Below, piece after piece: positions 58,611 through 62,110 of a stretch of 62,110 bases of DNA. Position numbers and translations under genes: made by a program. The stretch comes from Prevotella sp902465605. GTDB taxonomy: Bacteria > Bacteroidota > Bacteroidia > Bacteroidales > Bacteroidaceae. Under the pieces are notes generated by a model. The model had not been told where the DNA came from. It ran no database searches and saw only the letters and a list, made by a program, of their open reading frames with translations. Location of the stretch: positions 1 through 62,110 of the forward strand of contig CABQNT010000015.1 of assembly GCA_902465605.1 (NCBI GenBank), in the 5' to 3' direction. Position 1 is the stretch's first letter, and each line of letters starts with the position of its first letter.

Positions 58611-60050
58611 ATGGCAAAGGAATTTATCGTAGCTATTGAACTGGGATCGTCAAAAATCACAGGTATTGCAGGAAAAAAGAATTCAGATGGAAGCATCTCC
58701 ATTCTTGCTGTTGTCAAAGAAGATTCCACCTCGTGCATACGCAAAGGTGTAGTTTTCAACATTGACAAGACAGTATTGTGCTTGACCAACATCATCAAGA
58801 AGTTGGAAACTACGCTCAAAACCAACATAGCTCGAGTCTATGTCGGTGTCGGAGGACAGAGCATCCGCAGTGTCAAGAACGTCATCATCAAGGATCTGCC
58901 CGCAGAAACCGTCGTAACTCAGGACATGATTAACGAGCTGATGGATGCCAATCGCAGCATGACTTACGCTGAACAGGAGATATTGGACGCTGCCACGCAG
59001 GAATACAAGGTTGACGCACTGTACCAATTAGATCCGGTTGGCATTCCATGTTCAAGGTTGGAGGGTAATTTCCTCAACATACTTTGGCGCAAAACGTTCT
59101 ACAAAAACCTAAACCAATGCCTCAACAAGGCTGGTGTGGAGATTGCCGAACTGTATTTAGCACCACTGGCTTTGGCCGACGCCGTACTGACAGAGACCGA
59201 AAAAAGAACTGGTTGTGCACTGATAGACCTCGGTGCTGACACCACAACCGTGCTGGTATATTACAAAAATATCTTGCGCCATCTGGCCGTGATCCCATTG
59301 GGAAGCGAGAACATCACCAAGGACATCACCTCCTTGTTGATGGAAGACAGTCAGGCAGAGCAAATGAAATTGAAATACGCTTCTGCCTACACCGACAACA
59401 GCGACATTGATGACAACAAGAAATATCCTATCGACCAAGACAGAATAGTTGATAGCCGCAAGTTCATCGAGATTGTAGAATCGCGCCTGCAGGAAATCAT
59501 TGAGAACGTTTTTTATCAGATTCCAAACGAATATGCCGACAAACTCATTGGCGGAATCATCCTTACAGGCGGCGGTTCAAACATGCCCAATATTGAGAAA
59601 GCCTTTACCAACCAAGCCCCAACGGAGAAGATTCGCATAGCCAAGTTTGTGAACCAGAATATCAATTCCAACCTCCCAGAGATTACAGTTCATACCGGAA
59701 CAATGAACACCATCCTGGGTTTGCTCGCCAAAGGTGACATCAATTGTGCTGGCGAAGAGATAACTGCCGACTTATTCCAAAGCAACGAACCCAAGCACAC
59801 CACACCGACGCCCGCTCCAGCCAAAGGTCCTCGATCGTATACGGAGACATCCGGAACGGGCATCGTACAGACCGAAGAAGAAAAAGAATTACTGCGTAAG
59901 AAAAAAGAGGAGCAGGAAGAAGCTGAGCGAAAGGCGCAGGAAGAGGAGGAACGCCGCATAGCGAAAGAGAAAAGAGAGAACTCTCCCGTCAACAAAATAT
60001 GGAAAAGCATTAAAAACTTTGCCAGCAAAATAACCGAAGAGGAAGAATAA
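58611..60050 (+). CDS. ftsA: Cell division protein FtsA
   Basis: 479 residues. Actin-like ATPase: phosphate loop AIELGSSKITGIAG at the start, SHS2/1C domain (about 84-165), DLGADTTTVLVY and GGIILTGGGSNMPNIE. After the core, residues about 390-479 form an extra tail with TPTPAPAKG, a strongly charged KKKEEQEEAERKAQEEEE helix and a terminal amphipathic segment (KIWKSIKNFASKI) that should bind the membrane. It tethers FtsZ to the membrane. Confidence 0.93.
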   Translation: MAKEFIVAIELGSSKITGIAGKKNSDGSISILAVVKEDSTSCIRKGVVFNIDKTVLCLTNIIKKLETTLKTNIARVYVGVGGQSIRSVKNVIIKDLPAETVVTQDMINELMDANRSMTYAEQEILDAATQEYKVDALYQLDPVGIPCSRLEGNFLNILWRKTFYKNLNQCLNKAGVEIAELYLAPLALADAVLTETEKRTGCALIDLGADTTTVLVYYKNILRHLAVIPLGSENITKDITSLLMEDSQAEQMKLKYASAYTDNSDIDDNKKYPIDQDRIVDSRKFIEIVESRLQEIIENVFYQIPNEYADKLIGGIILTGGGSNMPNIEKAFTNQAPTEKIRIAKFVNQNINSNLPEITVHTGTMNTILGLLAKGDINCAGEEITADLFQSNEPKHTTPTPAPAKGPRSYTETSGTGIVQTEEEKELLRKKKEEQEEAERKAQEEEERRIAKEKRENSPVNKIWKSIKNFASKITEEEE

Positions 60051-60101
60051 GCAGCAGCCCTATCACGACATCCCAAGAACGAACCATTAAGAATTACAAT
60101 T

Positions 60102-61433
60102 ATGTCAGACAATATCAACACCCCTAACATTCTCGATTTTGGAGAACCAGACAAAGCAAGCAGCATTATCAAGGTAATCGGTGTTGGCGGTGGCGGTGGC
60201 AATGCCGTCAACCACATGTATCGCGAAGGCATTCACGACGTTACCTTCGTGCTCTGCAACACCGACAATCAGGCGCTCAACGACAGTCCGGTACCCTTCC
60301 ACTTGCAGCTCGGCAAAGAAGGACTGGGAGCCGGAAACAAGCCCGAGAAGGCTCGCCTGGCCGCCGAAGAGAGCCTCGAAGATATCAAAAACATGCTCAA
60401 CGACGGCACCCGCATGGCATTCATCACGGCCGGTATGGGCGGTGGTACGGGTACAGGAGCAGCTCCGGTTATCGCCCGCGTGTCCAAGGAACTGGGCATT
60501 TTGACCGTTGGCATCGTCACCATTCCTTTCCGCTTTGAGGGCGATAAGAAGATTAACCAAGCCTTAGACGGCGTGGAGGAGATGGCCAAGCATGTGGATG
60601 CCCTGCTGGTGATTAACAACGAACGTCTGCGCGAGATATACCCTGACCTTACTGTTTTAGATGCCTTCGGCAAAGCCGATGACACCCTAAGCATTGCTGC
60701 CAAGAGCATTGCGGAGATTATCACCAACCACGGACTGATTAACCTCGACTTCAACGACGTGAAAACGGTGCTGAAAGACGGCGGCGTGGCCATCATGAGT
60801 ACAGGATTTGGCGAGGGCGAGGGCCGTGTGAAGGCTGCCATAGAGGACGCATTGAACTCTCCGCTGCTGAACGATAACGACATCTTCAACTCCAAAAAGA
60901 TACTGCTCAGCATCAACTTCTGCAACGAAAAGAACGACAACAGCGGCCTGATGATGGAGGAAATGAACGATGTGAACGACTTCATGGGACGCTTTGACAG
61001 CGACTTCGAAATCAAATGGGGCATCGCCATCGACCCAGACCTTGGCAAAAAGGTGAAAGTCACCATCTTGGCCACAGGTTTTGGTATCAGCGACGTAGAG
61101 GGAATGGACAGCCACATCGGCAAACGTCATTCGCAAGAAGAAGCTATGCGCCTGGCCGAAGAGGAAGAACGAAAGATTCAACTCATCAACCGCAAGGAGC
61201 AATATTACAAGGATGGGAAAAACTCTAAATACAAACGTCACCCGCACGTCTATCTCTTCAGCAACGAAGACCTTGACAACGAGGACGTTATCCTGGCCGT
61301 AGAGAGCTTCCCCACCTACAAACGTACGCGCCAAATGCTGGACGACATACGCAAACAGGCATCGGGTGAGCCCAAGGAACCCGAACAAAAAGAGAACAAT
61401 GAACCTATACAGGGTCTCATCAGTTTTGAATAA
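60102..61433 (+). CDS. ftsZ: Cell division protein FtsZ
   Basis: 443 residues. Tubulin signature GGGTGTG at 113-119, GVGGGGGNAVNHM near 27-38 and the T7-loop NLDFNDVK are present. After residue 330 there is a charged insert and linker (SQEEAMRLAEEEERKIQLINRK) and a conserved C-terminal peptide ending PIQGLISFE for FtsA binding. It forms the Z ring. Last gene of the dcw cluster proper. Confidence 0.96.
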   Translation: MSDNINTPNILDFGEPDKASSIIKVIGVGGGGGNAVNHMYREGIHDVTFVLCNTDNQALNDSPVPFHLQLGKEGLGAGNKPEKARLAAEESLEDIKNMLNDGTRMAFITAGMGGGTGTGAAPVIARVSKELGILTVGIVTIPFRFEGDKKINQALDGVEEMAKHVDALLVINNERLREIYPDLTVLDAFGKADDTLSIAAKSIAEIITNHGLINLDFNDVKTVLKDGGVAIMSTGFGEGEGRVKAAIEDALNSPLLNDNDIFNSKKILLSINFCNEKNDNSGLMMEEMNDVNDFMGRFDSDFEIKWGIAIDPDLGKKVKVTILATGFGISDVEGMDSHIGKRHSQEEAMRLAEEEERKIQLINRKEQYYKDGKNSKYKRHPHVYLFSNEDLDNEDVILAVESFPTYKRTRQMLDDIRKQASGEPKEPEQKENNEPIQGLISFE

Positions 61434-61486
61434 AACAATATACACCGACGACAGCTCGTCAACAAATACAATAAAACATCAAACAA

Positions 61487-61936
61487 ATGGCATTATTTGA
61501 AAAGGTTAACGAAGACATCAAAACCGCAATGAAAGAGCGCGACAAGGTAGCTCTTGACACGCTGCGTAACATCAAAAAAGTTTTCCTCGAGGCTAAGACG
61601 GCACCGGGAGCCAACGATACTTTGGAGGATGCAGACGCCTTGAAGATGATTCAGAAGCTGGCCAAACAAGGCAAGGAATCGGCACAGACGTACATAGACG
61701 CAGGCCGACAGGATCTTGCTGACGCCGAATTGGCACAGGTTTCGGTCATCGAGCGCTATCTGCCCGAACAATTGTCGGAAGCCGAAATAGAAAAAATCGT
61801 CAAGACCCTCATCGAACAAACGGGTGCTGCAAGCATGAAGGATATGGGAAAAGTCATGGGAATGGCCAACAAACAATTGGCTGGAAAGGCCGATGGCAAA
61901 ACCATTTCAGGCATCGTTAAAAAGCTGCTCGCATAA
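61487..61936 (+). CDS. GatB/YqeY domain protein
   Basis: 149 residues, the normal size of the free-standing YqeY family. The helical N-terminal part (MALFEKVNEDIKTAMKERDKVALDTLRNIKKV) and GatB-like tail (SMKDMGKVMGMANKQLAGKADGKTISGIVKKLL) are clear. A role in tRNA amidation or a related step is suggested by the shared domain but not shown. It follows ftsZ by 53 bp and ends at a strong terminator, so it probably shares the dcw transcript. Confidence 0.88.
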   Translation: MALFEKVNEDIKTAMKERDKVALDTLRNIKKVFLEAKTAPGANDTLEDADALKMIQKLAKQGKESAQTYIDAGRQDLADAELAQVSVIERYLPEQLSEAEIEKIVKTLIEQTGAASMKDMGKVMGMANKQLAGKADGKTISGIVKKLLA

Positions 61937-61968
61937 TTCTTAAACTCAATTTCGCCATCTGCGAAACC

Positions 61969-62029
61969 AACGGCAAGAACCTTTTGAAACACTATGTATC
62001 AAAGGGTTCTTGCCGTTTTCTTTTTCCTT
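61969..62029 (+). terminator. Strong intrinsic terminator after ftsZ-yqeY
   Basis: A 19-position stem (61969-61987 with 61999-62017, one G-T wobble) begins AACGGCAAGAACC and ends GGTTCTTGCCGTT; a TTTTCTTTTT run follows. It ends the dcw transcription unit. Confidence 0.88.
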
Positions 62030-62110
62030 GAAAGTCAAGACTTTAAACCCAAATCGAGACCTCTGCAAAACTCATTGTTCAAAATTTGCTCATTTCATCA
62101 TATTTTTGTA

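Overview
The window reads as a chromosomal segment of a Bacteroidota bacterium, most likely Prevotellaceae. The grounds are: start-proximal promoters of the TAnnTTTG type in front of many genes, a dcw cell-wall cluster without murF, ddl or murB, a GH92 glycosidase, a glsA/glsB glycine-lipid pair, a KUP transporter, a fused CcsBA protein and the four-gene set dut/TPR/DUF4292/EnvC-like. No species call is possible from the sequence alone.

Layout. 1-6.7 kb is AT-rich accessory DNA: a Gate-domain membrane protein, several small secreted or lipoprotein genes, and decayed IS1380-family elements. Two of these elements keep both 15-bp terminal repeats: one of 1.8 kb that encloses two lipoprotein genes (3760-5557), and one of 0.56 kb that is an internally deleted, MITE-like relic (6113-6671). 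6.7-9.75 kb holds hemN and hemY with a 194-bp element with terminal inverted repeats between them. 9.75-11.75 kb is AT-rich, with a frameshifted lipoprotein gene, a small membrane protein and a long gap. kup follows on the + strand (11.76-13.7 kb).

13.8-20.3 kb is a minus-strand operon of porin-like protein, imelysin lipoprotein, di-haem peroxidase-like lipoprotein and CcsBA. It looks like an iron/haem module in which CcsBA would mature the c-type haem protein encoded beside it. 20.5-45.1 kb is ordinary core genome: murF, tRNA-Pro(CGG), fhs, a metallochaperone GTPase, an HhH protein, VanZ, CYTH, prfB, acyl-CoA synthetase, nhaA, EnvC-like, DUF4292, TPR, dut, dgt, an AlbA_2-type DNA-binding protein with a possible restriction-gene scrap next to it, GH92 mannosidase, and glsB/glsA.

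45.4-61.4 kb is the dcw operon mraZ-rsmH-ftsL-ftsI-murE-mraY-murD-ftsW-murG-murC-ftsQ-ftsA-ftsZ. It has a textbook pair of MraZ boxes at its promoter. A YqeY-like gene and a strong terminator follow it. Together these genes make lipid II and the divisome.

The most unusual signal is a family of degenerate 22-bp tandem repeats (CAAA-N2-CAT-N-GA-N2-TTG-N5) found in three intergenic gaps (22057, 38565, 52305), each directly downstream of a + strand gene, one of them inside the dcw operon. I know of no name for it. No CRISPR array, rRNA, intact transposase or prophage is visible.
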